From: Eubacteriales bacterium
GTDB taxonomy: Bacteria > Bacillota > Clostridia > Oscillospirales > Oscillospiraceae
Direction of reading: 5' to 3'
Assembly: GCA_030536255.1 (NCBI GenBank)
Contig: JAUNQI010000005.1
Coordinates: 1 to 34,179, forward strand
DNA length: 34,179 bases
A program made the translations under genes and the position numbers. Below are positions 33,303 to 34,179 of the stretch, one piece after another; within the stretch, counting starts at the first letter, position 1; each line of letters starts with the position of its first letter. Under the pieces are notes generated by a model. That model did not search any database. It was not told the DNA's origin and saw nothing but the letters and a program-made list of their open reading frames with translations.

Positions 33303-34179
33303 AATTCGTAAAGAAATTCAGCTTTCCGCTTTCGATATCCGCATAGAAATAGAGGTAATTACTGTCAGCCGGTGCAAGAGCCGCGTTGATCGATTCCAGC
33401 CCGGGATTGCAGATCGGAGTCGGCGGAAAACCGGTATAGATGTGCGTATTATAAGGAGAATCGGTATTCAGCATCTCCTGCGTCGGTTCCCCTTCATGAT
33501 CCGGAAACAGATACAGGATTGTAGTATCCATCCCGAGTGACATTCCGGTCTTCAGACGATTATATATTACCGAAGCTACATACGCCCTGTCTTCATCAAG
33601 TTTTGCTTCCTTTTCAATAATGGAGGCAATCGTAACGATATCCTTAATCGAATATCCCAGCTCGTGTGCTTTGGATATCATTTCCGGAGTAAACTTATCA
33701 TTAAATTCATTCAGAAGCTTGTTGATCGCCGTAGATGGTTCCGTACCCACGTAAAACTGATAGGTATCGGGGAAAAGGTAACCTTCCAGACGGGAAGCAC
33801 CGTAATCTTCCGTACCGTCAAGAAAATCATATTTAAAGATTCCACTGTTGGCCGAATCTACGAGCTCATCATAGGATGCGACATCATTTTCATCGAATTT
33901 CATAAAGATATCACGCATCGTAAATCCTTCAGGGATCGTAACATCAACAGTCTTCATTCCTCCGACGCCTTTTCGCATGTTCTGAACCAGTGCGCGGTAA
34001 TCAAAGGAAGATTTCAGTTTGTAATCGCCCGGATCAACTTTCGTGTATGCGTTGGACAGTCCGCAGTAAAAAGAAAACAGCCATTTGTACTGAATCAGTC
34101 CGGCATCCTTCAGTGCGGAAGCAAAATACTCCGGATCTATGGAACTGATTGTTTTCGTTCCCGAGGTTCCGTCACTGTT
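33253..34179 (-). CDS. mltG: Endolytic murein transglycosylase MltG (5' end outside window)
   Basis: The last 308 codons are present and the reading frame runs off the window's right edge without a start, so the N-terminal membrane anchor is missing from view. Visible parts are the LysM-like region (DPEYFASALKDAGLIQ and YKLKSSFDYRALVQNM), VTIPEGFTMRDIF, and the catalytic domain with ASIIEKEAKLDEDRAYVASVIYNRL (the catalytic glutamate in IIEKEA) and SLGMDTTILYLF. MltG cuts growing peptidoglycan strands at the outer membrane-face side. Its end overlaps the U32 gene by 50 nt. Confidence 0.93.
   Translation of the reverse strand, partial: NSDGTSGTKTISSIDPEYFASALKDAGLIQYKWLFSFYCGLSNAYTKVDPGDYKLKSSFDYRALVQNMRKGVGGMKTVDVTIPEGFTMRDIFMKFDENDVASYDELVDSANSGIFKYDFLDGTEDYGASRLEGYLFPDTYQFYVGTEPSTAINKLLNEFNDKFTPEMISKAHELGYSIKDIVTIASIIEKEAKLDEDRAYVASVIYNRLKTGMSLGMDTTILYLFPDHEGEPTQEMLNTDSPYNTHIYTGFPPTPICNPGLESINAALAPADSNYLYFYADIESGKLNFFTNYDEFNNYVQSHRNQAS

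Overview
The window looks like a chromosomal segment of a low- to mid-GC Clostridia (Bacillota), most likely in or near the Oscillospiraceae/Lachnospiraceae. The clues are a long-form pyrophosphate-dependent phosphofructokinase beside a class II aldolase, a CpsB/Wzz/tyrosine-kinase phosphoregulation set, a DUF6873 protein, a zf-trcl zinc-ribbon protein, strong purine-rich Shine-Dalgarno sites and near-consensus sigma-A promoters. There is no phage, IS element or CRISPR array. The genus is not determined.

Left part (1-8750), cell-surface polysaccharide control. It holds a YdcF-like protein, a membrane-anchored SGNH-fold protein that has lost its catalytic residues, an LCP phosphotransferase and an acidic secreted protein (both on the minus strand), then a plus-strand set of Wzz chain-length protein, BY-type tyrosine kinase, unknown exported protein, gpsA and CpsB-type PHP phosphatase. 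The kinase/Wzz/phosphatase trio forms a phosphorylation cycle. The LCP enzyme would attach the polymer to the wall.

Middle (8750-14330). A sigma-70 factor with a strong promoter, a small zinc-ribbon protein and a small DUF1858 redox protein are followed by an overlapping trmK-nif3-radA set. Next is a DUF6873 protein with a large AT-rich internal insertion, preceded by a spacer bounded by 13-bp direct repeats. The strand switch at about 14300 is convergent.

Right part (14334-34179, all minus strand). Gene order in the direction of transcription is mltG (5' end outside the window), U32 peptidase/TrhP-like, alaS, HIT protein, comEC, holA, RNase M5-like toprim protein, DtxR-type regulator, tRNA-Arg(CCT), EIIB-EIIC-HPr, EI-EIIA, pfp, fba, degenerate P1B-ATPase-like protein, and a tyrosine recombinase behind a 474-bp AT-rich gap.

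The most striking item is the phosphotransferase system. All five PTS functions are packed into two polypeptides whose domains alternate along the phosphate relay, so the phosphate must cross between the proteins at three successive steps (EI to HPr, HPr to EIIA, EIIA to EIIB). The transporter part resembles MurP (N-acetylmuramate). It is followed by pfp and fba, so sugar uptake with PEP sits next to PPi-dependent glycolysis. Two genes, the SGNH-like and the P-ATPase-like, look like intact reading frames for pseudoenzymes.
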